Below are positions 1-8,137 of a stretch of DNA of 64,000 bases, one piece after another (the first letter of the stretch is position 1; each line of letters opens with the position of its first letter). The DNA lies in NCBI GenBank assembly GCA_947173495.1, contig CAMWFQ010000008.1:113585-177584 (forward strand). Reading direction: 5' to 3'. The DNA comes from an uncultured Lachnospiraceae bacterium. GTDB taxonomy: Bacteria; Bacillota; Clostridia; Lachnospirales; Lachnospiraceae. The notes under the pieces were generated by a model, which was given only the letters and a program-made list of their open reading frames with translations, had not been told where the DNA came from and ran no database searches. Made by a program: the position numbers and the translations under genes.

Positions 1-540
1 GGTCTTCACCGAACATTAGTCGGAGACGGACTTGCCACATCATTATCCGCGCTGGTATGCGGCCCTGCCAATACTACCTATGGTGAAAATACCGGCGTAC
101 TGGAGCTGAGCAGGGTTTATGATCCCAAGGTAATACGGCTGGCGGCCATATATGCCGTTGTGCTGAGCTTTATCCCCAAGATGGCCGAAATTATCGGTTC
201 GGTGCCTTCTGCAATTATCGGCGGTGTGAGCTTTATGCTTTATGGAATGATTTCGGCGATTGGAGTAAGGAACATTGTGGAAAACAGGGTGGATTTCACA
301 AAATCAAGAAATCTGATCATTGCGGCAGTGATCCTGGTCTGCGGTCTGGGCTTCAGTAACGGTCTGACCTTTGCGGCAGGAGGCACTTCCATTACCCTTA
401 CAGGACTTGCAATTGCAGCGATTGCCGGAATTCTGTTAAACGCGCTTCTTCCCGGCAATGATTATGTATTCGGAGATAACCCTCAGGGGGACACTACACG
501 CGGCGTGGATATGCGTCCGAATTTTAAGGAAAAAAAGTAA
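1..540 (+). CDS. uraA: NCS2-family uracil/xanthine permease, C-terminal part (5' truncated by window)
   Basis: The reading frame is open from base 1 to the TAA at 538-540, giving the last 179 residues of a membrane transporter. The fragment contains the GPANTTYGENTGV stretch and the IGGVSFMLYGMI and VENRVDFTKSRNL stretches typical of UraA-type nucleobase:cation symporters, followed by hydrophobic helices and a short charged tail ending in KEKK. The family imports uracil or xanthine across the cytoplasmic membrane. The true start lies upstream of the window. A terminator-like hairpin follows, and the next gene has its own sigma-28 promoter, so the permease is a separate transcription unit from the flagellar genes. 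Uracil is favoured over xanthine from the overall wording of the motifs, but substrate is not certain. Confidence 0.88.
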   Translation, partial: GLHRTLVGDGLATSLSALVCGPANTTYGENTGVLELSRVYDPKVIRLAAIYAVVLSFIPKMAEIIGSVPSAIIGGVSFMLYGMISAIGVRNIVENRVDFTKSRNLIIAAVILVCGLGFSNGLTFAAGGTSITLTGLAIAAIAGILLNALLPGNDYVFGDNPQGDTTRGVDMRPNFKEKK

Positions 541-562
541 CAGAAGATCTGTCTAGCAGATA

Positions 563-605
563 AGCGGCGGGAGGACGGACAAGCCTGTCCTTTCCGTTGC
601 TTTTC
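563..605 (+). terminator. Probable Rho-independent terminator after the permease
   Basis: A G-rich arm starting GCGGCGGGAG can pair, with several G-U pairs, to CTTTCCGTTGC about 20 bases later, and TTTT follows at 601-604. An inner GGACA/TGTCC pairing is also possible. It separates the permease from the flagellar operon. Confidence 0.5.
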
Positions 606-661
606 AAAAATTTCATGTCTTTACAGCTCTATGGCTGTTCAACAAATTTCCAATTTTCCTC

Positions 662-688
662 TAAAGTCTTGGGGAAATAATCCGATAC
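662..688 (+). promoter_or_regulatory. Sigma-28 (FliA/SigD) promoter for flgM operon
   Basis: TAAA at 662-665, a 15-base spacer, then TCCGATAC at 681-688. This matches the Firmicute SigD consensus TAAA-N15-GCCGATAT, with the same TCCGATA form as the promoters at 7577 and 11204. It lies 71 bases upstream of flgM. Confidence 0.8.
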
Positions 689-759
689 AAATAATGTAAT
701 CAAATTATGGGTAAAATGCAGAAGGATAACGATTTAGATCCACGGAAGGAGGAATCCGA

Positions 760-1035
760 ATGCGTATTGAAGCTTATACACAGGTACAGAAGCTTTATGA
801 TACCAAGAAAACAGCGAAGACTCAGCTTAAGGATAAGGTGGGGGCCTCCGATCAATTACAGATTTCCAGTTTTGGTAAGGAGATACAGATTGCAAAGCAG
901 GCCGTGGCAGAGAGCAGTGATATCAGGGAAGATGTGATTGCGCCTGTGAAAGCCAGAATTCAGGCAGGCACATATGAAGTGAGTGCAGAGAGTTTTGCTG
1001 ACAAATTATTTCAGAAATACGAAGAGATGAGGTAA
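760..1035 (+). CDS. flgM: FlgM, anti-sigma-28 factor
   Basis: 91-residue protein of the usual FlgM length. The first half is polar and probably disordered (KLYDTKKTAKTQLKDKVGAS). The C-terminal half has the conserved sigma-binding pattern: V-A-ESSDIREDVIAPVKARIQAGTYEVSAE then FADKL. FlgM holds sigma-28 inactive until the hook-basal body is finished and FlgM is exported. The start is fixed by an AAGGAGGAA ribosome site ending 6 bases before ATG 760. It is the first gene after a sigma-28 promoter, giving the usual feedback loop, and is followed after 3 bases by the FlgN-like chaperone gene. I regard the identification as firm. Confidence 0.93.
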   Translation: MRIEAYTQVQKLYDTKKTAKTQLKDKVGASDQLQISSFGKEIQIAKQAVAESSDIREDVIAPVKARIQAGTYEVSAESFADKLFQKYEEMR

Positions 1036-1038
1036 TCA

Positions 1039-1554
1039 ATGGCAAGTTTAATGGAGAATCTGATAGAAGTGTTGGATTTGGAAAGTCAGGAATATGAAAA
1101 CTTGCTGGGGTTATCAGAGAAGAAAACACCGGTGATTATATCCGGTGAACTGGATGAATTAGCCAAAATCACGGATGAAGAACAGATCGTTGTCGGTAAA
1201 ATCAACCGTCTGGAACAGAAGAGACAGGAAGTATATACTGATATCGCTATTGTAATTAACAAGGATGTTAACACACTGATGCTTACGGACCTGATCGAAA
1301 TGCTTTCATCAAGGCCCGAGGAGCAGCAGAAACTGGCTAGAGTACATGACAGACTACGGACTGCTGTGCATAACGTGAGAAGTGTGAACGAACAGAACAG
1401 GGTGCTTATACAGAATGCCCTGGAAATGGTAGAGTTTGACATGAATATGCTGCAGTCCATGAAAGCGGCTCCCGAGACGGCTAATTATAACCGGGGCGCC
1501 TACAGTGCCGGAACCCACATGGGGGTGGATGGCAGGTTTGATGCCAAGCAGTAA
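1039..1554 (+). CDS. flgN: FlgN-family flagellar export chaperone
   Basis: 171 residues, predicted mostly alpha-helical, with an acidic first half and a central stretch RVHDRLRTAVHNVRSVNEQNR typical of FlgN-like proteins. The C-terminal 30 residues are glycine/alanine rich and look flexible. FlgN keeps the hook-associated proteins FlgK and FlgL unfolded and docks them on the export ATPase. Its place directly between flgM and the two flgK-type genes is the standard order in Firmicutes and is the strongest support, because the sequence family is poorly conserved. It starts 3 bases after flgM stops and is followed 27 bases later by flgK, so it is in the same operon. Confidence 0.8.
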   Translation: MASLMENLIEVLDLESQEYENLLGLSEKKTPVIISGELDELAKITDEEQIVVGKINRLEQKRQEVYTDIAIVINKDVNTLMLTDLIEMLSSRPEEQQKLARVHDRLRTAVHNVRSVNEQNRVLIQNALEMVEFDMNMLQSMKAAPETANYNRGAYSAGTHMGVDGRFDAKQ

Positions 1555-1581
1555 TCCTTGCAGAAATTATGAGGTGATATT

Positions 1582-3252
1582 ATGTCTTTATTTGGAAGTT
1601 TGTACATTGGTGCAAGCGGATTGCAAACAAGTCAGAATGCGCTTAATACGACGGCGCATAACATGTCTAATATTGATACAGTGGGGTATGTCCGGCAGCA
1701 GGTGCAGCAGGGAACCCGCAATTATAATACTCTTTCCACCGCCAAGACTGCTATTTCCTATCAGCAGACAGGACTGGGTGTCAGTTATGTTCAGGTGAAA
1801 CAGGTCAGAGATGAATTCCTTGACAGAGCATATCGCCGTGAAACCGGCAGAGGTGCTTTTTATGAGGTTTCCGCCAATGCTTTTGATGAAGTGTACAAAA
1901 TTTTTCAGGAGCTGGAGGGGGAATCTTTTTCTCTTGCAATTAATAATCTCTGGGCATCTGTCCAGGACCTTTCAAGAGACCCGGGTAATGCTGTGAATCA
2001 GGGCGTTTTCATTCAACGCTGCAGCGAGTTTGTGAACAGAGCACAGGGCGTTTATACCAGCCTTTCCGAGTATCAGGATAATCTCAACAAACAGATCAGC
2101 CAGCAGATAGACACCATGAATGCCTATGGAAGGCGGATTGCAGAGCTGAACCAGGCAATACAGAGGATTGAGGGAGGCGGAATAGAGAAAGCCAACGATT
2201 TAAAGGATGAGAGAAATCTGCTGATAGATGAACTCTCCGCTATGGGGAGTATCGAGTGCAGAACCGACGCCTTTGGAAATGTTCTGATCCGTCTGGAGGG
2301 AAAAGAATTTGTCAAGACGGATTCCGCCAATGAGATTAAACTGTATACGGATCCTGTAACCGGGTTTTATACGCCGTACTGGTCTCATCTTGCCAGGACT
2401 GACAAGGACGGCAATGTGCTGACCCAGACCAAAGCGGACGGTACAGTAGATCCCATAGGACTGGAAGGAGCAAGGCTTTTTAATATGAAGCAGACTATTT
2501 CCACCGAGAGCAATACAGACATTGGAGCACTGAAATCCATGCTGTTTGCAAGGGGGGATAAGAGAGCAACTTTCAAGGATCTGGATCCCAAAACCTATAA
2601 CAAGGAGATTTCACAGTCCGTTATGATGAACATGCAGGCGGAGTTTGACCAGCTGGTGCATCAGATCACCACGGAGGTCAACAGAGTCTTTTATGAGGCT
2701 GCTCTGGCAGCGAAGACAGAGAACCCGGACAGCAATTATCTCTGTGATGCCAGCGGGAAGCCTTATCTGATATTTGATACCAATACCAATACCCACAGGG
2801 GAAGTTACGATGTTGCAGATTATGATGAGGGGGCCTATACAGTAGAAAATATTCTGATTAACGGAGAGCTGAAGCAGTCTCCTTCCCTTCTTGGATTTAA
2901 GAAGGATGATGATAAGATTGATCAGGAGACTGCAGATAATCTGAAGAAGATTTTCACGGATGAGAAAATCACATTGAATCCCAATGTGAAGACCAAGACC
3001 AACTTTATCAGCTACTATGACGACCTGATCTCCCAGGCTGCCAACACCGGCAATGTAATGATGGCCATCTGTGAGAACCAGCAGGAGACGGTGGATGGAA
3101 TCTACGGGGCAAGAGAGCAGATCCTGGGCGTTTCCGCAGATGAGGAGATGAGCAACATGGTCATGTTCCAGAATGCTTATAATGCGTCCAGCCGGTATAT
3201 CAATGTGATCAGTGAGATGATGGAGCATCTGATCAGCACGCTTGGAAGGTAG
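1582..3252 (+). CDS. flgK: FlgK, flagellar hook-associated protein 1 (first copy)
   Basis: 556 residues. The N-terminus LYIGASGLQTSQNALNTTAH followed by NMSN-DTVGYVRQQV is the FlgK D0 signature (flagellar basal-body rod motif), and the C-terminus ends in the amphipathic helix pattern NAYNASSRYINVISEMMEHL. FlgK forms the first of the two junction rings between hook and filament and is exported through the flagellar type III system, so it has no signal peptide. The start ATG 1582 has a GAGGTGAT ribosome site. A second, distinct FlgK-type gene follows after 15 bases. Length is normal for the family. Confidence 0.93.
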   Translation: MSLFGSLYIGASGLQTSQNALNTTAHNMSNIDTVGYVRQQVQQGTRNYNTLSTAKTAISYQQTGLGVSYVQVKQVRDEFLDRAYRRETGRGAFYEVSANAFDEVYKIFQELEGESFSLAINNLWASVQDLSRDPGNAVNQGVFIQRCSEFVNRAQGVYTSLSEYQDNLNKQISQQIDTMNAYGRRIAELNQAIQRIEGGGIEKANDLKDERNLLIDELSAMGSIECRTDAFGNVLIRLEGKEFVKTDSANEIKLYTDPVTGFYTPYWSHLARTDKDGNVLTQTKADGTVDPIGLEGARLFNMKQTISTESNTDIGALKSMLFARGDKRATFKDLDPKTYNKEISQSVMMNMQAEFDQLVHQITTEVNRVFYEAALAAKTENPDSNYLCDASGKPYLIFDTNTNTHRGSYDVADYDEGAYTVENILINGELKQSPSLLGFKKDDDKIDQETADNLKKIFTDEKITLNPNVKTKTNFISYYDDLISQAANTGNVMMAICENQQETVDGIYGAREQILGVSADEEMSNMVMFQNAYNASSRYINVISEMMEHLISTLGR

Positions 3253-3267
3253 GAAGGGGTGAAATAA

Positions 3268-5103
3268 ATGCCGTCACAATTTTTCGGATTATATATCGCA
3301 GGCTCGGGGCTTCGTGCCGCCAATGCCGCGTTAAATACTACAGCCAACAACATATCCAACGCACAGACTGTAGGTTACAGCCGTCAGCAGGTGACCCAGC
3401 AGGCCAACAATGCCCTGCGGACCTTTACCACTTATGGATGTGCGGGAGCCGGTGTTGACACCATAGCCATTGAGCGTGTGAGGGATCACTTTTATGATGT
3501 CAAGTACTGGGATAATCACTGTAAATACGGGGAGTATTCCGCTAAACAGTATTACATGAAAATGATCGAGGATTATTTTGATGATAACAATACCAGCGGA
3601 TTTACGGCCATTTTTAATAAATTCAGCAATGCCCTGCAGTCTGTTACGACGAATTCCAGCAGTGCAGAGTCCAAGCAGCAGTTTATCGCGGCGGCCAAGT
3701 CCCTGACAGATTACTTTAACAATATGTACGGGAACCTTCAGGAGCTTCAGAAGGATATCAATCTGGAGATCAAACAGCATATAGATCAGATTAATTCTAT
3801 TGCGCAGAAGGTTTCTATTTTGAATAAGCAGATTAATACGATAGAGCTTTCGGGCACAACGGCCAATGAGCTGAGAGACCAGAGAGAGCTTCTGATCGAT
3901 GAACTTTCAGAAATCGTGGATGTAGAGATCAGCGAGATACCGGTAATGGATGTGAACGATCCGAATCGGGAAACCGGGGCCAACCGTTATATTGTGCGTA
4001 TTGCCGGAAGGCAGACTCTGGTGGATGGAACTGATTACCATACCATCTCCTATGTGGCCAGGGATAACAACGAAAAGGTGAATCAGACAGATGCGGATGG
4101 TCTTTACCGTTTTATGTGGGACAACGGAAACGAGTTCAGCCTTGTAAATGCCGCCATGGGCGGAAAACTGAAGGGACTGGTGGAGCTTCGCGACGGCAAT
4201 AACGGCGCAAATTTCGCAGGAAAAGTAACCAATGTCGACCTGACAGATAATAAGGTAAGCGTCCAGGTGGATGAGGAATACCTTAAAAACATGTCCCAGT
4301 GTAAGCTCTCGGATACGGGAGGGGTTATCAATATTGGAAATACCCTTTACTATTATAAGAGCTGGGAATTTGACGGTACGGATACGTATACATTTACGCT
4401 GGACGACAGCAAGGGACCGAAGATCGATGGAGGCAAAACAGGTAAAACGGCCCAGACAGAAAAGGAAATCAAATATCAGGGAATTCCTTACTATATGGAA
4501 CAGATGAACTGGTGGATCCGCGACTTTGCGGCGGCAGTGAATAACATTTTTAAGGCAGGTACAGATTATTACGGCAATTCCGGCGACGATAAGGTAAAGG
4601 ATGCGGAGACGGGGTTCCTGTTTACAGGGGCAAAAGAAAACGGAGACGGCCAGTATACAGAAGGCGAGCTGACAGGGAAGGATTATTATAATCTGACAGC
4701 GGCGAATTTCACTATCAATGCTGCTCTGATTGGAGATTCCAATCTGCTGAGGACCAGAAGCAGCAGTGATGTGGGTGTGGAGGAGTGCGGAAAGATCCAG
4801 GAACTGGTTACTCTTCTTACCAGCAAAAAGGTTTTCAGCTTCCGCAACGGTACCGCAGGCCAGTTTCTGGAATCTATTTTGTCCGATATCTCTTTAAATG
4901 CCAGCGATGCCAACACCTTTTATACCAATTATAATGCCCTTAAGAACAGCATTGATAACCAGAGATCTTCTATCTCCGGTGTGGATGAAGACGAGGAAGC
5001 AGTGAGCCTGATCAAGTTCCAGTATTCCTACACGCTGGCCTCTAAAATGGTGCAGACGCTGACAGAGGTTTATGACCAGCTGATTCTGCGTACGGGAGTA
5101 TAA
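3268..5103 (+). CDS. flgK: FlgK-type hook-associated protein (second copy)
   Basis: 611 residues. It has its own FlgK D0 signature (LYIAGSGLRAANAALNTTAN, then NISNAQTVGYSRQQV) and the C-terminal helix SLIKFQYSYTLASKMVQTLTEVYDQLI. The ends resemble the preceding flgK, while the middle (about residues 220-520) is clearly different and longer. It sits in the same operon with an AAGGGGTGAAATA ribosome site. It may replace FlgK1 in the junction, form an additional ring, or act as a specialised hook-associated adhesin; the sequence alone does not decide. Both copies look intact. Confidence 0.88.
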   Translation: MPSQFFGLYIAGSGLRAANAALNTTANNISNAQTVGYSRQQVTQQANNALRTFTTYGCAGAGVDTIAIERVRDHFYDVKYWDNHCKYGEYSAKQYYMKMIEDYFDDNNTSGFTAIFNKFSNALQSVTTNSSSAESKQQFIAAAKSLTDYFNNMYGNLQELQKDINLEIKQHIDQINSIAQKVSILNKQINTIELSGTTANELRDQRELLIDELSEIVDVEISEIPVMDVNDPNRETGANRYIVRIAGRQTLVDGTDYHTISYVARDNNEKVNQTDADGLYRFMWDNGNEFSLVNAAMGGKLKGLVELRDGNNGANFAGKVTNVDLTDNKVSVQVDEEYLKNMSQCKLSDTGGVINIGNTLYYYKSWEFDGTDTYTFTLDDSKGPKIDGGKTGKTAQTEKEIKYQGIPYYMEQMNWWIRDFAAAVNNIFKAGTDYYGNSGDDKVKDAETGFLFTGAKENGDGQYTEGELTGKDYYNLTAANFTINAALIGDSNLLRTRSSSDVGVEECGKIQELVTLLTSKKVFSFRNGTAGQFLESILSDISLNASDANTFYTNYNALKNSIDNQRSSISGVDEDEEAVSLIKFQYSYTLASKMVQTLTEVYDQLILRTGV

Positions 5104-5148
5104 ATGGCTTTTGGCGCTGAACTTTTAAAGTAAGGAGAATGAGCATCT

Positions 5149-6735
5149 ATGAGAATGACGAACAAGATTATGCAGAATAATTCTCTGTATAATATCAATA
5201 ATAATAAAATCATGCAGGATAAACTGAGTACGATGATGTCCACGCAGAAGAAAATCACAAGACCTTCTGATGATCCGGTGATTGCAATCCGTGCACTGCG
5301 TCTGCGTACCAGCGTGTCTGAGATGACGCAGTATTATGAAAAGAATGCGCCGGATGCGGAAAGCTGGCTGGATGTGACGGCGGGGGCCCTTGATACTGTA
5401 ACAGAGGTGGTAACCAATATGATCAAGCTGGCAAACCGCAGTGCCAACAAGGAATTTGGCAGCGAAGACCTTCAGGTGTTTGTGGAACAGTTCAAGGCTC
5501 TTCGGAACGAATTTTATTCCACAGGTAATACGGACTATGCAGGCAGATACGTCTTTACAGGATACCGCACAGATACGACCTTAAGCTTTACGGAGGAAGT
5601 GGAGACGGAACAGAAGGAGAATCCGGGATATCCCAGCTATAAAATTACAGAGCAGGTGGGAATCACGGCCTTTGACCAGATCAACTATACCTGGACCGGT
5701 GAGCTGGCAGGGCTGAATAAGAATAATTATCTGGATGCCAATGGAGTTCCTAAGGATATTACGGAACAGAAGGATGTCCAGAACGGAGATATGTACAGGC
5801 TCAGGCTGTCCTACGATGTGGTCAGCGATGATGCCGCCAACGCGCCAGTCATAACCTACAAGGACAAAGCGGGAGTCGATCAGACGCTGACGGTTGCGGC
5901 CGCCCAGATCGTTTCTTCCTCAGACGATCCTTACAAAAAAGTACTTGATGATCCGAAAGCGATGATCTTTGTGCCGGACACAGGAGAACTTCTCTTCGGA
6001 AAGGACGCCTACAATGATATCGCTGCCAATGTGACCCAGGATACGGAGTTCCAGGTGACCTATACCAAGAACGAGTGGAAGAAGGGTGATATGCGTCCTG
6101 AGCATTATTTTGCCTGTGAAAAGGAGTATATAAATGATGCCAAGGAAAAGAAAGAGGTTAAATATAACCAGGAATACCTGACTAAGGGAAATAAAAATAA
6201 CCAGGCCATAGAATATGATGTGGGCTATAATCAGAAGATACGGGTCAATACCACAGCGGACGAAGTGTTTAATTTGAATCTTGACAGAGATATTGATGAT
6301 CTGGAAAGAGCGCTTGCAGATCTGGTGGAGATTGATGCCACCAAGAAGGATATTGAACTGAAGTTTAAGGAGATGGACGAAGGTAATCCCAATTACAGTG
6401 CCATGAAAAAACAGTATGAAGCGGCAAATAAGGCATACGATTACATTCGCGAAAACATCCACAATATGTTTGAACATACCGTTACCAAAATGCAGGGATA
6501 TCTGGATGCTACAGATGTGGCGATCACCGATAATGGTACCAGGAGCCAGCGCCTTGATCTGATCAGCAATCGGCTTATGGATCAGAGAACCAACTTTAAG
6601 ACGCTTCAGTCGGAAAATGAAGATATTGATATTGCAGAAGTGGTGATCCAGCTCACCAGTACGGATCTTACCTATAACTCAGCGCTTATGGCGACAGGAA
6701 AGATCATGCAGACTTCCCTGATGAACTACATTTAA
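5149..6735 (+). CDS. flgL: FlgL, flagellar hook-associated protein 3
   Basis: 528 residues. The N-terminus (MRMTNKIMQNNSLYNINNN, then KKITRPSDDP) and the C-terminus (IQLTSTDLTYNSALMATGKIMQTSL) are the flagellin-like D0/D1 ends of FlgL. FlgL makes the second junction ring, next to the flagellin filament. Most FlgL proteins are near 300 residues; here about 200 extra residues (roughly 150-360, polar, lysine and aspartate rich) enlarge the exposed domain. It is followed after 22 bases by fliW. Confidence 0.9.
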   Translation: MRMTNKIMQNNSLYNINNNKIMQDKLSTMMSTQKKITRPSDDPVIAIRALRLRTSVSEMTQYYEKNAPDAESWLDVTAGALDTVTEVVTNMIKLANRSANKEFGSEDLQVFVEQFKALRNEFYSTGNTDYAGRYVFTGYRTDTTLSFTEEVETEQKENPGYPSYKITEQVGITAFDQINYTWTGELAGLNKNNYLDANGVPKDITEQKDVQNGDMYRLRLSYDVVSDDAANAPVITYKDKAGVDQTLTVAAAQIVSSSDDPYKKVLDDPKAMIFVPDTGELLFGKDAYNDIAANVTQDTEFQVTYTKNEWKKGDMRPEHYFACEKEYINDAKEKKEVKYNQEYLTKGNKNNQAIEYDVGYNQKIRVNTTADEVFNLNLDRDIDDLERALADLVEIDATKKDIELKFKEMDEGNPNYSAMKKQYEAANKAYDYIRENIHNMFEHTVTKMQGYLDATDVAITDNGTRSQRLDLISNRLMDQRTNFKTLQSENEDIDIAEVVIQLTSTDLTYNSALMATGKIMQTSLMNYI

Positions 6736-6757
6736 TCACACACAGACAGGAGCATAT

Positions 6758-7216
6758 ATGAAAATTAACACGAAGGTTTTCGGAGAAGTTGAGATAGCGG
6801 ATGATAAAATCATAAGTTTTCCTTCAGGGATCATCGGATTTCCTGATCTGACAGAGTTTGCCCTGTTGCATGACGAGGAAAAGGGGGCGGGAGCCATTCA
6901 CTGGCTTCAGTCTCTTCAGGAACCCGGATTTGCCATGCCGGTTATGGATCCTCTTCTGATAATGCCGGAATATAATCCGGAGGTAGATGATGAGCTTCTG
7001 AAGCATATCGGAGAGCTGAATGAAGAAGAAATTCTGGTTCTGGTTACGGTGACCGTTCCCACGGATCTTACTAAAATGACAGTCAACTTAAAGGGACCTG
7101 TCATCATCAATGCGGCAGAAAGAAAGGCGTGTCAGGTGATTGTGGAGGGAGAGGATTATGCGGTCAAATATCCCATTTACGAAATTCTGAATGCCAGAAA
7201 GAAAGCGGGTGAATAG
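6758..7216 (+). CDS. fliW: FliW, flagellar assembly factor and CsrA antagonist
   Basis: 152 residues, the usual FliW length. Contains the conserved ISFPSGIIGFPDLTEFALL start region, the FAMPVMDPLLIMPEY stretch and a LKGPVIINAAERKACQVI C-terminal region. In Bacillus and Campylobacter FliW binds either flagellin or CsrA. When free flagellin is used up by export, FliW is released and sequesters CsrA, allowing flagellin translation. The stop codon (7214-7216) is immediately followed by the csrA ATG, so the two are translationally coupled. A GACAGGAG ribosome site precedes ATG 6758. Confidence 0.95.
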   Translation: MKINTKVFGEVEIADDKIISFPSGIIGFPDLTEFALLHDEEKGAGAIHWLQSLQEPGFAMPVMDPLLIMPEYNPEVDDELLKHIGELNEEEILVLVTVTVPTDLTKMTVNLKGPVIINAAERKACQVIVEGEDYAVKYPIYEILNARKKAGE

Positions 7217-7435
7217 ATGTTAGCTTTATCCAGAAAAAGAAATGAGGCTCTGGTTATCAATAACAATGTGGAAATAACCATTCTCGAAATAAAGGGCGAG
7301 CAGGTAAAGCTGGGCATCAGCGCACCGAAGGATGTCCCTGTGTACCGTAAAGAGGTCTATCTGCAGATCCAGGAGGCCAATAAGGAGGCCGTCAACACGG
7401 ATGGACTTGAAGGGTTGAAAAGTCTGCTGGGATAA
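7217..7435 (+). CDS. csrA: CsrA, translational repressor of flagellin
   Basis: 72 residues, starting MLALSRKRNEALVINNNVEI and continuing with ILEIKGEQVKLGISAPKDVPVYRKEVYLQI, the invariant CsrA fold. CsrA dimers bind GGA motifs in RNA loops and ribosome sites. The conserved Arg of the PVYRKEVY region needed for RNA binding is present. It directly abuts fliW. A likely target is the flagellin leader at 11287-11412, which has a GGGA hairpin loop and a GGAGG Shine-Dalgarno. A strong terminator follows at 7513. Confidence 0.97.
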   Translation: MLALSRKRNEALVINNNVEITILEIKGEQVKLGISAPKDVPVYRKEVYLQIQEANKEAVNTDGLEGLKSLLG

Positions 7436-7512
7436 AGAGGTTTTATTACGATTTCATGCATTGGCGGAGTAGAAAATCGAGTAGGGGATGTTTTTTTCCA
7501 CTACTCGCGCAC

Positions 7513-7543
7513 CGGGCAGGGGAATTTTCCCCTGCCCGATTTT
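7513..7543 (+). terminator. Rho-independent terminator after csrA
   Basis: Perfect inverted repeat CGGGCAGGGG-AATT-CCCCTGCCCG-like stem at 7513-7538 (11 bp arms around AATT), followed by ATTTT. It closes the flgM-csrA transcript. The GGGCAG/CTGCCC core recurs in the terminators at 53352 and 56971. Confidence 0.85.
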
Positions 7544-7576
7544 GGAGGAAGCGGGGCATTTTTTATGAAAAATCTC

Positions 7577-7603
7577 TAAATATTTCCCCCATTTATCCGA
7601 TAT
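7577..7603 (+). promoter_or_regulatory. Sigma-28 promoter for flaG-fliD-fliS operon
   Basis: TAAA at 7577-7580, a 15-base spacer, and TCCGATAT at 7596-7603. It is a near-perfect SigD promoter between the csrA terminator and flaG, about 70 bases before the flaG start. Confidence 0.87.
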
Positions 7604-7672
7604 AAACTAAAGAAGACTTATAGACTCTAAGTACCAAACTAAATACTTTATATCACATGGAGGTGATTCAAA

Positions 7673-8122
7673 ATGGCAATAGAACCATTAAGCAGTGCCA
7701 TGACATATCAGGCACAGGGAACGCCGCAGGCAAAGGCGGCGCAGAAACCGGCAGTAGAAAACACGGAGGTTACTGCCCAGGAGCAGGTAAACACATATGA
7801 TGCCACAACCCTTAAGGTGGTAAATGTCGAGAAGCAGGACAGTCAGAACGGGCAGGACAGCGCGGCTTATAACAATGCCACACCTAAGGAACAGCAGCAG
7901 GCTGTCAGCGACCAGATCAAGAAGGCTGTGGAGAAGCTGAACCAGAGCATGTCCCATTCGGAAGCAATTTTCGGAATCCACGAGAAGACCAACAGGGTGA
8001 CGATCAAGATTGTAGACAAGGATACCAAAGAGGTAATCAAAGAGATTCCTCCCGAGAAGACGTTGGATATGATCGCGAAAGCATGGGAGCTTGCCGGCAT
8101 TTTGGTAGATGAGAGAAGATAG
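7673..8122 (+). CDS. flaG: FlaG family protein
   Basis: 149 residues. The first 80 are low-complexity, Gln/Ala/Thr rich. The C-terminal half has the FlaG core: EKLNQSMSHSEAIFGIHEKT, RVTIKIVDKDTKEVIKEIPP and EKTLDMIAKAWELAGILVDE. FlaG affects filament length and is normally found next to fliD. The ribosome site is TGGAGGTGAT 7 bases before ATG 7673. It is the first gene after a sigma-28 promoter and 15 bases upstream of fliD. Confidence 0.87.
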   Translation: MAIEPLSSAMTYQAQGTPQAKAAQKPAVENTEVTAQEQVNTYDATTLKVVNVEKQDSQNGQDSAAYNNATPKEQQQAVSDQIKKAVEKLNQSMSHSEAIFGIHEKTNRVTIKIVDKDTKEVIKEIPPEKTLDMIAKAWELAGILVDERR

Positions 8123-8137
8123 GAGGTAATTTGACAT

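Noticed and set aside
2611..3228. 205-codon open frame on the minus strand inside flgK
   Set aside because: It lies wholly within a clear flgK gene, has no ribosome site, and its translation is a low-complexity Ile/Leu/His-rich product of the opposite strand.
5920..6477. 185-codon minus-strand open frame inside flgL
   Set aside because: Antisense shadow of a well-supported gene; hydrophobic composition arises from the complementary Lys/Asp/Glu codons.
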